In this document: positions 46,111-59,100 of the stretch, in pieces
Layout: each line of letters starts with the position of its first letter
Numbering within the stretch: position 1 is the stretch's first letter
Origin: Mortierella sp. BCC40632
Lineage: Eukaryota; Mortierellomycota; Mortierellomycetes; Mortierellales; Mortierellaceae
Assembly: GCA_011634665.1 (NCBI GenBank)
Contig: WAEK01000007.1
Span: 1,723,501 to 1,787,500, forward strand
Direction of reading: 5' to 3'
DNA length: 64,000 nt
Program-made: the position numbers and the translations under genes
The notes under the pieces: model-generated
Seen by the model: only the letters and a program-made list of their open reading frames with translations
What the model was told of the DNA's origin: nothing
Database searches by the model: none

Positions 46111-47241
46111 AGGAAAGAGGGTGAGGAGAAGAGGAGAACAACGAAAGGGTTAAAAAAAAAAAAAAAAGAAAAAAGAGGAGGAAGAAGAAAAAAGAAGAGA
46201 AAGAAAAAAAAATTACAAGTAAACGGCAATGAAAATATACAGGAGCGGACATTACTTGACGGACCCACTTTAGCCGACCCAAGTTACTGAACAGACAGCC
46301 CGAGCAGTATCCTGTGTGATCAGAGCAGTCAGGCACCGGAACGTTCTCGCACAGGCTGCCAATCTGGACAGGACCAGAGCCTGTTATCGATCTGTCATCC
46401 TGAGTGGATGCGGGTGCAGTCTATATTTACGTGTCTGCGTGAGACCCAGGCTGGTGGTTGGCGAGCAGCCATGCCCACATTCTCGTTGCACCTGTTGTTC
46501 AACATGGGTGAGAGCATGGAGGAGCAACAGAGTGGACCGTCCAGGAACTACTTTGACCAGTCCCAATGGCCTTCAAGAAAACCTCTCAATCTAGAAGAGA
46601 GAGAGCTGGACCCTTTTTTGTTATCGGTTGCTCTGGCCTATCCAGCTCTTTGCTGCTCTTCTCTCTCTCTCTCTCTCTCTGTCCGTCTGTCTCTCTCTGT
46701 CAGCTACAATTGCCTTTGGGTCTTCTTCCTCACCCTCTCCCCCCCCCCAGGGGCTCAAATCTTACCTCTGCTCTCGGATGAGGAGATACAGTCTCCGCTT
46801 CAGCCCTCAAACAACCAATCAGCGTCTTGCCCCAGTGGCATTAAATTAGCAGCTAATTACATTTCCTCTCCCGCTTGAAGGACCAGGCTGAGCATACACT
46901 GAGCCAGATGTCCACACATCCTGTGTCTTTTTGGAGCATGTACCTCTTCGGAGTCGTTCTCAATTTCTCTCCCTCTCTCTTTCTGTTGCACACATGTACA
47001 CACACGCTAATCCAGCATCATGCAAACGTCAATAGTTACCCCCCTTCTCTTTACTCCTGTGTCTCCCTTCTCTCGGAGGGTTAATAGACTATCATCTGGT
47101 CAGGGTAAACAGCAGATTGGGACTAGGATCCTGTCCTCCTTCCTTGTGCTTCATTAAGACACTACCTCGGAATCATGGCGTTCCCTCCCAGGGGGTGACC
47201 CTTTTTTTTTTAATTTTTTTATTACATTATTGTATTAGGCC
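45665..47241. other. Spacer upstream of the O-FucT gene
   Basis: The first 600 bases are (GA)n-rich on the plus strand, with a pure (GA)n at about 46053-46106, i.e. (CT)n leader sequence for the O-FucT gene. Unique sequence at 46.26-46.63 kb and 46.86-47.24 kb carries open stretches on both strands but no supportable gene. Confidence 0.5.
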
Positions 47242-47555
47242 ATGCAACGGGAAGATATCCTGTACCTATTGGATTCCCATAGATCTGACCTTTTGGAACA
47301 CGAGTCATCGCAACGACAGGAGAGTAAGGTCGCAAGGGAGTTGGATAAGCAGTGCCAAAAGAGATGACTGACGTACTACTGTCGTTCCTCCCGATTTCCT
47401 CACAACACCACCCTAAGTTATCAAGGGGGTCTAGTGTGGCGGAAACAGCACTTTATGCGCGATTCCAAGCAGTAAGAGACCCTTTTTTTACTCTCTTTTT
47501 TCCACCTTTTCTTTTCCAGGTTGCAGGAGACGACACCCACCGGACCAATTGCTAA
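47242..47555 (+). CDS. Weak candidate small gene, product unknown
   Basis: An ATG at 47242 follows a T-rich tract and an ATTAG acceptor-like site, and encodes MQREDILYLLDSHRSDLLEH. A donor GTAAGG at 47324 and AG at 47352 (29 nt) restore the frame into TDVLLSFLPISSQHHPKLSR. A more normal 48-nt intron (GTAAGAG at 47472 to TTTTCCAG at 47519) leads to a short last exon and TAA at 47553-47555, 78 residues in all. Without the 29-nt intron a start at 47364 is possible. The composition is protein-like and acidic/helical, but no family is recognised. It may be a gene remnant. Confidence 0.25.
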
Positions 47556-48780
47556 AAAAAAAAAAATAAAAACAGAAAAAAGAAAAAAGGTGTCGCACGC
47601 CTTTGAAGAATCTGCGTCATATGCAATAGCGGCAAAGATGCTTGGAGAAGGAAGGAGGAACAGCATTTACTTTTCTTTTTCTTTTTTTTTGTTCCCACAG
47701 TGCCACTCAACTGGGAAACCGGAGGATTGATTTCAGAAACAATGCAAACGCCCTCCACCTTATGTGAAGGAACAAAGTATGCCCAGTACGGTCCCCATAA
47801 AACAAAGAATATTCTATTCCTCGCCCTCCGTCCTCTATTCTCCATTCTTCTTCTTCTTTCAGACCATCTCTTGTCCTCTACACAAAGGTAAAGAGCTCTT
47901 GGGCATAGATTGATTTGCCGGACCGAATCGTTCCTCTGGTTTCGATTACACAGACTACTCAATTGGCTTTTCGCATGCCTGCCGAGCCTCCCTCTTGGCT
48001 GTCCCCACGTACAGCAACGACAAAAAAAAAAAAAGCCAGGCAACTGTCATAGCCTTGAGCAAACAAAAAAAAAAAGAAAAAAAAAAGGCGGGCCTTAGTC
48101 TCCAACTACTGTAATACCTATCCTCTCAGCCTCCTCTCATCTCCTCTCACAGCTCACAATCTCGTGTGATATCCACTAATTAATCGGTGAGGAAGAGGTA
48201 TCGTCTTCTAGCCAAGGGCTAGGGCGAAGTTGTAGCTCAAAAAAAAAAAAAAAAAAAAAATGCCGAAATAGAGGATTAATAAACTAAACCCAACCCTACT
48301 TTTCCCTCTTCAAAGCCCCAGATGCATCATGAGCACTCAAATAGCGTAAATTGAGGATGGCTCTAGGAAGAGACAGTATCTTAACTATCTCTATTCGAGC
48401 GCCTTCTTCACTAGGCTACTTGTTCCTCCCTAACGAAAAGAAGAAGAAGAAGAAAAAAAAATTAGGGCGTTGAAGGAGTTGCCCCAAGGATTCTCAAGAA
48501 GAAAGAATAGATTTGCCGCGCAGCGGACGAAACAACTGGATTTCCTTTTCTACCTCCCTCCAATAGAACATCCATAGTGTCTTGGTGGACAGGCCAGCTG
48601 CAAAAAAAAAAAAGCTCTCTTTGCATCCAAAGTCCTACCCCCTCCCCTTCCTTTCTCCCCAACACGAACCCGATTGGATCCCTACGCAACAATCCCATGC
48701 AGCAACCAGCTCCAAAGAAAGAAGATCTGCTCGCCAAAAAAGGGCTTTGGAGTGAACCCCGCGGCACGGAGCGGAGAGGG

Positions 48781-48822
<42 letters not shown>

Positions 48823-50107
48823 GACCACTCTTTTCTTTTGGAGGAAGGGGAAGAAGGAGAGGAAGGAGAGGAGAAGAGAAAGGAGTAAGGAATGTCGCTG
48901 CAATATGCCGGTTCTTGTGTACTCTGTGGAGCCGTTGTTTGTTCATTTCTCTCTCTCTTTTTCTTTCTTTTCTTTTGGCGCCTGTCCCACACGCCATGAC
49001 TCAGCAGGCTCGGCGCCTACGTACTAGACACTCTCTCGACTTTGCTCAAGCTGGGCATCTAATGTATCGTAGGCGGAAGCGGAAAAAAAATACCCTCACA
49101 GTACTAATTCTGAAGCAAATACACATGCTCGGCGTCCTCTCAGACACAACAGGGCTGGGGATTGCTGTGTATTATTCTACTTTCTAAAATCAGTTGTTTG
49201 TTCCGGTCTCGAGTATGGAAAGAGATCTGCTCGATACGAAGGATGTTCCATGGGTCGATTTGTACAGGTCCAATTGTAAGGAGCTGTGGGGTGTCTCTCT
49301 TTTGAGCACTAAGGATGTTTTTTTTTTTTTTTTTTTTTTTGCTCTCCTGAACACTGAACAGGCTGTATTTTCACTCGAGCTGAGCCATTGACTTTGTCAG
49401 CGAGTCTGGAGGTAACGTGGTTTCTCCCAAGAGTCTGGCGGATCTGACCCTAGACATCATCAAGATCTAGGAAGCATCCGAATGGACCTTGTGCACTTTT
49501 TATTATTTTTACTCCTCTTCTAGGTTGGGTACTCCGGAAGAGAGGATCGGATCATTTGGCAATTAGAGTAGTGCCGTCCTTCCTCTGACCCGGGCTCACT
49601 CTGTTGCATTCTCTGTCCTTCCATGGACGATGCAGTCATGTCATCGTTACCCATGACAGGCATAGGCTTTAGGACTGTTTTGTCACGGATGGACGTAATG
49701 CGACAGACCTTAATTCCCAAAATGGATGTCTGTAGAACATATCCGAGAGTAGCCATATCCGTTCAAGACCCTGATTACGTCGTTTTGAATGGAAATGACT
49801 TCCGGGACGGCTAGACAGAGTCTGGGGGGGAGGAGGAGGGAGATCCGATGAACTGGCTGTACTGGTGGCGAGAGACGCGACAGAAGTGACAATGACCTGT
49901 TACTGGGTGCTGTCTCAGAAAACTTTTTTTTTCTATAAAACGGTTCAAGGCTCGCTCCTCCTTTTTTTTTTTTTTTTTCTGCGTTCAAATCACATTACCA
50001 CATTATCACTATTTTCTCTCTCACCATCACCACACACTTCTCACGCAACCACCTTTTCTTCTTTCTCTCTCTCTTCCCCTTCACAACACTCAACTAAACC
50101 CCAACAT
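47556..50107. other. Spacer with scattered open stretches
   Basis: Contains A runs near 48007-48018, 48066-48086 and 48240-48260, a (GA)n near 48787-48813, and T runs at 49319-49340 and 49963-49978. Short open frames at 47587-47661 (+) and 49520-49756 (-) look protein-like but overlap open frames on other strands. No gene is called. The last 130 bases are C/T-rich leader of the next gene. Confidence 0.5.
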
Positions 50108-50740
50108 GAACTCGTCCGATTCTGCTAACAAGGCCGGCCACGCTGCTGCTAGTAAGTACAGCCTTGATCTCTTGACACACCAGCACCCCTCCTTACCACA
50201 GGATCCAAGGCCAAGAGATGTTGGTCAAAGAAACCGATAGCCGAACCACTCCCACTTACTCTTTTTTGCCTTTTTTTTTTTTTTTTTTCCTTTGATTTGT
50301 AGACAAGGTCGGAGGTATGCGCGTCGGTGCTCATGACCATACTGTCCCTATTGTTCGCAAGTATGTCTTTTAGTTTTATCTCTCCCTCTCAGGAAATGAC
50401 ACTACTGAACCATGTATTCCCACGCAACGAATTTCCCACCTAATAATATTCCCCGTTTTTTTTTTACTCTTTTCATTTTCACTCTCATAGGGAGTTCGAA
50501 AGGAAACCCCAGGAGGAGGAGGAAGGCAAGAACAACGAGGACGAGCGAGAGCTTGAAAAGTTGGAACGATTCGAATATGAGAAGCAAACGAGAATGGCCG
50601 CTGCGGAACGACAAGCCAAAATGTATCACAATCAACCCAAGCAGGAACCCATCAACTCGTTCCGTCAAAAGGAAAACATCCAGGTGCAGCAACCTATTCT
50701 CCACGGCCACATCAAGTCTGGCTCTGCTGCCCAGCAATAA
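50108..50740 (+). CDS. Small charged protein of unknown family
   Basis: Exons 50108-50153, 50303-50360 and 50491-50740 agree in phase and give 117 residues. The head is MNSSDSANKAGHAAANKVGG, then RVGAHDHTVPIVRKEFERKP, a Glu-rich stretch, a predicted helix (ELEKLERFEYEKQTRMAAAERQAKMYH) and a Gln-rich tail ending SGSAAQQ. No membrane segment, signal peptide or Cys ligand is present. The three clean splice sites, the C/T-rich leader before the ATG, and the 3' A/T-rich word ATTAAA at about 50871 mark it as a true expressed-type gene. I do not recognise it. Small size and charged helix resemble stress or ribosome-associated small proteins in general terms only. Confidence 0.72.
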
Positions 50741-51336
50741 GTCCTCTCTCTCTCTCTCTCTCTCTTTTCTATCATTTTTCTATCTTTCTTTCTTCTCTTT
50801 CTGAACAAAGAAAAAGGAGGATGAGCAAATCTAGTTGTTTCTGTACATAGGCCATCTTACTCTCTGACAAATTAAAAAAGAACTCGGGGACGTGTAAAAA
50901 AAAGAAAAAAAAAGAAAACTCGCAGAAAGGATGCTCTTTTCTCTCTCTCTCTCTCTCTCTCTTTCGCTGGAAAGAATAACAATCTGACAGATCAGGCCCC
51001 GAGAGACCTAATTGACACCCTCCCTCGCCTTTCTCTAACATACACACAAGCACACCCACACATATCTCACGCATCTGAGGGAATTTCTTGACAGTTTGGC
51101 ATGATAAAACGAGAGAGAAATAGGTGACCAGAGGAAACGGACACTAAGGTTTGAGCACGGGTCTCGGAGGGAGGAAGAAGAAGAAGAGAGAAAGAGAGAA
51201 TTAAGAGGTCTTGGACCCTCTCAAAAAAGTCGGATCATTCATGCGAGACACCCCAGTGAACTCTACGTTTCTCTCTTTCTCTCTCTCTCCTCTTTTGTCT
51301 CTACTCTCCAATCACCCCCAGAGTCAGAGTGAGTGA

Positions 51337-51390
<54 letters not shown>

Positions 51391-51492
51391 AGTGAATAGG
51401 CGCGCGATTTTTTTTTCTTCTTCTCCTTTTCCAACCAGAAATGGAGTGGTAGGTTTAATGAACATTGAAGAGGAAAAAAAAGAAAAGAAAAG

Positions 51493-51536
<44 letters not shown>

Positions 51537-51997
51537 AAAAAAAGAGGAAAAAAAAAAAAAAAAAAAGGGTGGCAATTGTTACAATGGTGACATAAAAGCA
51601 AAAGAAAGAAAGAAAGAGCAATAAAACGGACAATTAAGGGATTGTGGAATGAGGGTGGTGGTTGTGGTGGTTGTGGTGGTAGATTCCGGAAGAGGAGAAC
51701 GATCTATATGACATGGTCCTCCCAATATGGTAAACTACAGCAAAAAAGAAAAGAACAATCAATTGAAGACGACAACAACATAAAAAGAAAGAAAAGAAGG
51801 AACAAGTACTGGGCACCAGTACCAGTAGCATCAGGCGCAAGAACCAGAAAGGAAAAAGAAAGAAAAGAAAAAGAAAGAAAGGAGGGTCAAGATGTGGGGA
51901 GTGGTATTCAAAGAGCACCTCCCCGTATCCTTCCTTCCTTCCTTCCTTCCTTCCCTTCTTTCAATATCCAATGGATAAAAAGATTTGATAAAATAAA
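50741..51997. other. Convergent spacer between the small charged protein and MET22 genes
   Basis: No gene. It holds a (CT)n tract near 50940-50961, (GA)n near 51340-51383, A-rich sequence with runs up to about 38 bases at 51484-51567, and (TTCC)n at 51930-51953. Confidence 0.6.
51484..51567. repeat. Long A-rich homopolymer block
   Basis: Roughly 80 bases of nearly pure A, interrupted only by a few G. There is no target-site duplication or upstream element body that would make it a retroelement tail. Confidence 0.85.
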
Positions 51998-53032
51998 TTA
52001 CAGCTTGCCCTCGGGGAAAAGGATCTTCTGGACTGCCTCGACTACTCTGCCATGGATCATGGCATGTGCGGCCACTACACCAGAGTTCACCTTCAACGTA
52101 CGACCCTTGGAAAAGTCTAGAGGCTTGCCATTGATATCAGACACAATGCCTCCGGCCTCAGACACCAAAAGGCATCCCGACGCATGATCCTATGCGGTAT
52201 AAAAAATATTAGGAGCGTTAACAACATCTTGATCGTTCCCTGTGTAGTGATGATTCGGCTGTGTACACCAAGTCCTTTGTTTCATTCTCAGGGAAGGGGG
52301 GAAAAGAGCTCAAACTTACCCAGATCTTTTCTTCATACGTAGCGTCGACAGGAAGCCTCAAGTAAACTTCAGCATCGCCACGGGCAAGGGAACCGTATTT
52401 GCATTGGCTGTCCATTCGAACAGGGGGCTTGGTGATACCCAAAAGGTGTGCAATCTTGGCAGAATCACTCTGGTTCGAGTGACCACTCTCGACACTTTCA
52501 CAGAAGCTTGCTTCTCCAAGAGATTGGATCATGCTCATCGAGATTGGGGTCTCTGTTGTCGAGGAAAAGTTGCGCTGAAGAGTCATGAATCGACCATTGT
52601 TTTTTTTTTTTTTTTTTTTTTCGAGTCCGGAAGTGAAAAAAGAACCTGGTTAGATTTACTCTTTCTTTTTAAGCAATAGAGAAGCAAAAAAAAAAAAGTA
52701 GATTCAAGAAAGCCATTGGCCTTGATCTCAATTATTATTATTATCCCCCCCTCTCATTCTTACCTGGAAAGCTCCCTGTCCCTTGACGGCGATGAACAAA
52801 CAACCCTTCTCACCATCTTGATCCTTGGCATCCACAGGCAAGTTAGGGCATCCCATCACTCCCAATTGAACTTGACCGTCAACAATCAATGCCAAACAGA
52901 CCGCAAACTGTTCACCTCGCAAGAATCCCTTTGTGCCATCAATGGGGTCCAAGGCCCACATACGACCTGTGGCTCCACCAACATACGTTCCCCGATCAAT
53001 CGTCTCGATCAACTGTAAAAATGAGCCGAGAG

Positions 53033-53073
<41 letters not shown>

Positions 53074-54292
53074 AGAGAGAAAGAGAGAAAAGAAAGATTA
53101 GAGTGAGGTTAGAAGCCCTGAGCAAGAGCACAACTATTTCGGGGATTTGTGGTGTTCCAATGTCGTCGTTGGTGCTGTCGCTGCTGTCGCTGCTGCTGCT
53201 GATTTTCATCATCTTGCAGGGAAATGATGACAGTGCAAAAATTCGATCTCACAGAGAGTCTTGTGAAATTAAACAAACAAAAAACTGAGAGAAGGAAGGA
53301 AAGAGAGAGAGAGAGCAGATCGCATGTCCTAAGCTTGTCCTTTTTAGTTCAGACTCGCAAGTAAACACTGAGCTCTTTCTCTCTCTCTCTCTCTCTCTCT
53401 CTTCTATATCTCATGTTTGATCACTCAATTCCGATCTCTGAGAGAAAAAAAAAAAAAAAAAAAAAAAGGATTCTTACCGATTGCTCCGACAATGGGGCCT
53501 CAAGTCCAGTGTTGGCAAGCTCCAGAACCTTCTCACGCATGGAACGACCCTCCTCACCACGGAGATCCTTCGAGTCTTCTTCGCCAACAATGGGATCCAA
53601 AGGAAAGGAGTCGCCCAAGACCGAATTGACGACGGCCTGTGCACTATAATCCGCAACTGTCAATAGAAAAAAAAAAAAAAAAAAAAAAAGAGAGAGAGAG
53701 GACGAGATCAAGAATCCAAAAGGTTAGAAGGGTTTAAATTGTGTCTCGGTTGAGGACCAGGCCCAATGGCTAGCAGGAGCGAAACGATACGAATGAATGT
53801 AAAAAAAAAAAAAAAAAAAAAAAATAGATGGGAGTACAAAAAGGAAAATGTTGACTCCACAAAAAAATAACATGCAATATTTGAAGGGATAAAAAAAAAA
53901 ACTTTGCCCCTGCCCCCCTCTTCCTCCTTCCCCGGGCCGAGGTCAATCCTTTGGGAGAGACAGGGGACAATCTCTGGACCGAGAACCGAAAAAAAAGCGT
54001 CAAGTCCCAATGCTACAAAAAAAAAAAAAAATGGGGGGCACCCCTTTCTCCACGCAGACAATGATGCTTCATCTTTCCTGGTGAATGGTGGCAAACCCAA
54101 TGAAAAAAAAAAAAAAAAAAAAAAAAAAGAGAGAGACTTACTCGTGACGGGCGACTTGTCCTTCTTGGTGATAGTCTCGCCATTGACCAACTTTGTAAAG
54201 ACTCGCTGGCAGACCTTGCTGGCAGCCAAGACTGCATTGATAGCAACAGCACGCTCCGCGGCAAGAGTAAGGGCTATGTGAGCCAGATCCAT
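51998..54292 (-). CDS. MET22: 3'(2'),5'-bisphosphate nucleotidase (HAL2/MET22)
   Basis: Five exons, complement of 54142-54292, 53478-53656, 52764-53012, 52320-52574 and 51998-52189, join in phase to 341 residues, normal for the family. The head (VCQRVFTKLVNGETITKKDKSPVT) has the conserved K-x-D-x-SPVT. Metal-binding motifs are present: DPIVGEEDS (about residue 71), WALDPIDGTKGFLRG (about 129) and DHASG (279-283). YGSLARGDAEVYLRLP is the substrate-binding segment. The enzyme removes the 3'-phosphate of PAP made during sulfate assimilation, and in yeast it is the Li+/Na+-sensitive salt-tolerance target. Introns carry long A/T runs, including a 22-base A run on the plus strand next to the first donor. 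Confidence 0.95.
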
Positions 54293-54907
54293 TTGTTTCC
54301 GATATATTACATTTGTTTTTTTTTTTTTTTTCCCGGGCAAGAAAAAAAAAAAAAAAGAATCAGATCGATCCGAAAGAGATTTTTTGTACAGATCCAGAGA
54401 GATCATCGTCGCGTTCGAAGAAAGTCATAAAAGAGAGAGAGAGAGAGAGAGAGATAAAGAGAGATAAAAAAGACAGATCGAGATCATTCGGTTAGAGCCA
54501 TTATTTTTTTAAACGCGATAGGGTAGCAACACAACATCAAATTAGCAGACTGCCAGGGGGGGGAGGCGGAAGAAGGAAGAGAGTTCCTGTCCTTTTTGTG
54601 CTGTGGACCCGCAACACTAGAGGATGCGGAGCGCAGTGCTTGATCCAATGCAATGACTTTTTCGACATTTGAGCAAAAAAAAAAAAGGTGACCCTCCTTT
54701 CCCCCCCTTGGAATGCAGTTGACAACAATGTCGATGCAGGATTCGGATGATGGCAATGGTCTTTACCGGACACAGACATGATTAGAAATGAAAACCTTGG
54801 AAAGACGACGGACAGGGCCGAAGAAAAGGAAGAACGGAGGAGGTAAAGAAAAAAAAAAAAAAAAAAAAAAGGATGGTGGATGAGAGAAGAGAGAAGAGAA
54901 AAAAAAA

Positions 54908-54939
<32 letters not shown>

Positions 54940-56193
54940 AGAGAAAAGAGAGCTTTGATAGGCTGCAGGATATGAAAGACAAGGAATGCGTCCGCAGGTG
55001 TGTGCAGAGAGAGAGAGAGAGAGAGAGAGAGGAGATGGTTCGAGATCGGTGCTGACAGTGGACCTGGTGGTTACTTGCTGTGGCCTTTTCTCTCTCTCTC
55101 TCTCGGCCTCTTCCTTCTCTCTTCGGGCGTAGCCAACAAGCAGCTGACAGTAACAGCAGTAGCAGCAGCAACAGCAAGACAGACGGTGTTCAAGACTGTT
55201 TTTTTCTCGAGTCCCACAGAGAAGGCCCTGCGAGGACAGGACTGCTGTTCGCGCGCTGAAAAGTCGTCTCGGGCCCGTTTCACTGGGCAGGGATGGCGTT
55301 ATCGCGCGCCATCTGCTTTTCTTTGCACAAAAACTAAAAAAACAGATCTCCTGTCTTCTGCCTAGCCTCCCTGTCCCTGTGCTCCTGCTGCACACACACC
55401 AAACACTCGCACACCCACACGCGCGCATCACACACCCACACACACACACACGACTATCGCGGGGATTTGCTCTCCCACACAGGGACAGGGGAGAGCTGAC
55501 AGACAGACAGACAGGGCCCTGGCCCTTCTCTTTCATGACCTCCTTTTGTCTTTGGAATGCTTCTCTGCTTCGCAGAAGGAAGAAGACGAGGAGGAGCGAG
55601 CGCGCGCATGTTATGCCCGAGCTAGAACGCTCCCCCGACTGTGGGGTAGGGTTTCAATAGATAGGTGAAAAAAATAAAGAGAACCCCAGAGGAAAACTCG
55701 TTTTTCTTGGTCCTCTTTCTCTTTTCTGACTAATTCTTCTCTCTTTTCACCTCCTTCCGTACTCTCGGCTCTGCACTCTTCTACATTATCCTTGTTGTTA
55801 TTGTGAATGACTGCATACTCCATTCATCTGCACACAAAGGTGCTATTATTAATACTTTTTTTTTTTTTTTTCCTTCTCAAAAGGGCCGACTTGCATCATT
55901 GTTCCTATATTTCATTTCTCGACCTAGAGGTTCAGTGAGATCTACTATTCTCACGCATGAGCGCAGCATTCTCGTCTATTCTTTCTTTTTCTTTTTCTTT
56001 TCTTTTCTTTTTTTTTTCCTTCGTCCTTTCCCGACGTTTGTCATGTGTCTATCCATAAGTTTTCTTCCGAGAAAAAGAAAAAGAAGGAAAAAAAAAAAGT
56101 CGCCATAGATGAACTCCATCTATTAACACCCCCTGTTTTCTTCTTCTTTTGCTATTTCGATTTCCTTGCGTACTTTCCCTATCCTATGGTATC
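54293..56193. other. Spacer between DDX42-like and MET22 genes
   Basis: No gene. It holds A-rich blocks at 54847-54872 and 54898-54925, (GA)n near 55007-55030, (CA)n near 55434-55451 and T runs at 55855-55871. The right end is A/T-rich and is the 3' region of the helicase gene. Confidence 0.55.
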
Positions 56194-59100
56194 TTAGCGG
56201 TCCCATCTTCGCCTACGCTCCATATCCTGATGGCCCGAGTGCGGTGGTGGAGGTGCTCCTCCAGAATTGTACTGACTATGAGAGCCTGGGGGGCGTGGAG
56301 GCCCAGGATAAGGCCTGAAAGGTGCCTGTCCTGGAGGTCCAGGCATACCTGGTGGGGGAGGCATTGTCATACCAGGCGGTGGTGGTGGAAATGGTCGGCC
56401 AGGGAAGGGAGGGCCTGGAAAAGTACCACCTTGATGACCTGGAGGGGGTGGAGGAAAAGGAAAGCCAGGGGGCGGAGGAATCATGTGCGGTGGGAATGGG
56501 GGATACCCAGGTGGGGCTGGAGGACGAGCCAATGCTCCTGACGCAGAAGGCGAAGGCGGCCAGGGTGGCCTAGCTGGAGCCCCCGTTGCAGGCGAGGACT
56601 GAGTAGCAGCTGGGGCGGGGGGCGCGGGAGAAGGATTGGGAGGGGCTGAAGCCTTGGGAGCCTGTGCTGGTGGAGGCCGAGAGACCTGGTGACTATCTCC
56701 TTGACTTGGCCGTGCGACTTCCGAGGGCCGAGAAGCCGAGTCGGCTGCTCCTGTCTCTGGTCGTGATGCTTTCTGGAATCCAGAGACTCGATATCCAGAC
56801 GAAGACCGAGAGCCATCCCCTGTTCGGTTTCCTGATAGCTCAGATCCCTGTTGCCGGCGGTCTCCTCCTCTTGAGCCTTGTCCTAGAGGGATGTTGTTAG
56901 ATGAAGACGAGAATGGACGATCCTGGTCATGTCCATAGGGCTGGAATCGTCCACCACCGCCACCGCCACCACCACCACGTCCGCCACCCCGACCACGTCC
57001 ACCTCGACCTCCACCTCGACCTCCGCCTCGACCTCGCCCATCGTGATGACCGCCCATAAACTGTCTCGATTTCCGGAACCGAGGATTTTGCATCGCGATC
57101 CTCATCACCTCATCCGGCACGGCCACACTCGACTCTTCCAGATTCCGAACTAGGTCGCCTGCAAATCGGTCTTCCTTTTCAGTGATCAGTGTGTAGGCAG
57201 TGCCCTTTTCGCCCGCGCGACCTGTTCTTCCAACGCGATGTACATGCGAGTCGATATCACGGGCAACATCGAAATTGACGACATTACGAACTGATTTGAT
57301 GTCAAGACCTCTTGCGACGACATCTGTCGCAACAAGGGTTGGGAAGACGCGAGACTTGAAGTCATGAATAGCCTTGTCACGCTCCTGCTGCATCAAATCT
57401 CCATGAATGCATTGACCTAGGAGAAAGAAGTAGAAGCAGAATGGATACTCTATATTAGATACCTGTAGCTTCTAGGCCCATATTGCTCTGCATTTCGTAA
57501 CAGCTAGTTTGACTTTGATACTTACAATTGACTCCTGCCTTCTTGAGGTTCTCTGTGAGCTCCACAACCCCATTCTTTCGAGACACAAACACAAGAACGC
57601 TTCCCTCTGGATTTCAACCAAATAAAATGTCCAAAAGTTAATATCGAGACATCTAGAGCACTATCGGACAAGTTTAGGCAATAGCAACTCTTGCATCCAC
57701 TTACGAGCCTCAAACCCTTGCAGTCTTTCCATGAGCCAGCCCCATTTCTGGCTGTCATCCTTGAGAACCTGAATAATCTGGGTGACATCTGTGTTGATCT
57801 ATCTCGTGAAGAAATAAACAAATCATTTGATGGAACGGTTACAACCAAATACTTTCAAGAGCCATCATCGAGTCATTTCATGGACCAAGCACAACATTTA
57901 CCTGTCCAACATTGCCAATAGTAATCCTCACAGGATCTGACATGACCTCTCTTGCCAGCCTCTCTATCCGTTTCTGAAAGGTAGCACTAAACAAAAGTGC
58001 TAAAATGGGAGAGAGGAAGAGAGAATGAGACGAGTTAGGAAAAAAAATGCCTCAATGGTTCAGTTCCTGAATTTCTTTCTCCTGTTTGAACACCTACTTT
58101 GCCGATCTGGACGAATGTTGTCACAAATGGATCGAACCTGTGGCTCTGGTGTTCCCAAAGACAACAACAAAAGATTCAATGCGTTAGTTCAAGTTTTCTC
58201 AAAAGCTACTCGTATTACTGACAAACTTCAATAACAAAAAAAAAACAAACAAACTCAAGTCTGCCTACCAAACCCAAGATCCAGAACACGATCCGCCTCG
58301 TCCAATACGAGATAAGAGGCTCTCTTGAAATTGGTTGCCTTGATCTTGATCATGTCAATCAAACGACCAGGAGTTGCCACCAAAATCTCGACTCCTGCAC
58401 GAAGGGTTTTGAACTGATCCTGTTTACTCGCCCCTCCATAAACCACCGCCACTCTTAAACCATAAGCCTTTCCAAATCGTCTCGCTTCACTATAGATTTG
58501 ATCCGCGAGTTCTCTGGTCGGAGCAATCACCACACCAATGGGTCCATCCCCCTTGTCCAATTCTTGTTGATCCATAATGTGAACAATCATTGGGAGTAAG
58601 AAGGCTGCCGTCTTGCCAGAACCTGTTTTGGCAATACCAATAATATCTCGTCCAGAGAGTGCAACAGGAATGGCCTGACGTTGAATACCACTGGGCTCTG
58701 TGTATCCGACTCGACGGATGGTTTCCATGAGTTCTTCTTCGAATCCGAAATGAGCAAAGGAAATGCATGGTTTGGCGACATCAGCTCCTGACACCCTCAT
58801 GTCTATAGTATATCCAAAAGAACAGAGGAGGAGGTAGGTGGTTAGTTTACAAAATCGCCTAGTAAACAAAAGGTCCATCCGAGCCACTTTTCAGAGAGTT
58901 TCAACATTATAAGTTATAAAAATAAAAATAAAAATAAAAATAAAAATAAAAATAATTAATAAAGCGAGAAAGAGAGAAAGAGAGAAAGAGAGAAAAACGA
59001 ACCCAAATCTTTTCGAATCTGCACAACTTGGTCATGCGAAAGCTTTGCGATATCTTCATGTTCCTCATAAAAGCATTTTTCAATCTCGATATAGTTTTGT

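Noticed and set aside
49520..49814. Overlapping open frames on both strands
   Set aside because: Both strands give equally protein-like peptides, which is a sign of chance. There is no acceptor/donor pair in phase and no family signal.
51484..51567. Poly-A block as the tail of a retroposon
   Set aside because: No element body, reverse transcriptase sequence or flanking direct repeat was seen. Similar A/T runs occur throughout the window.
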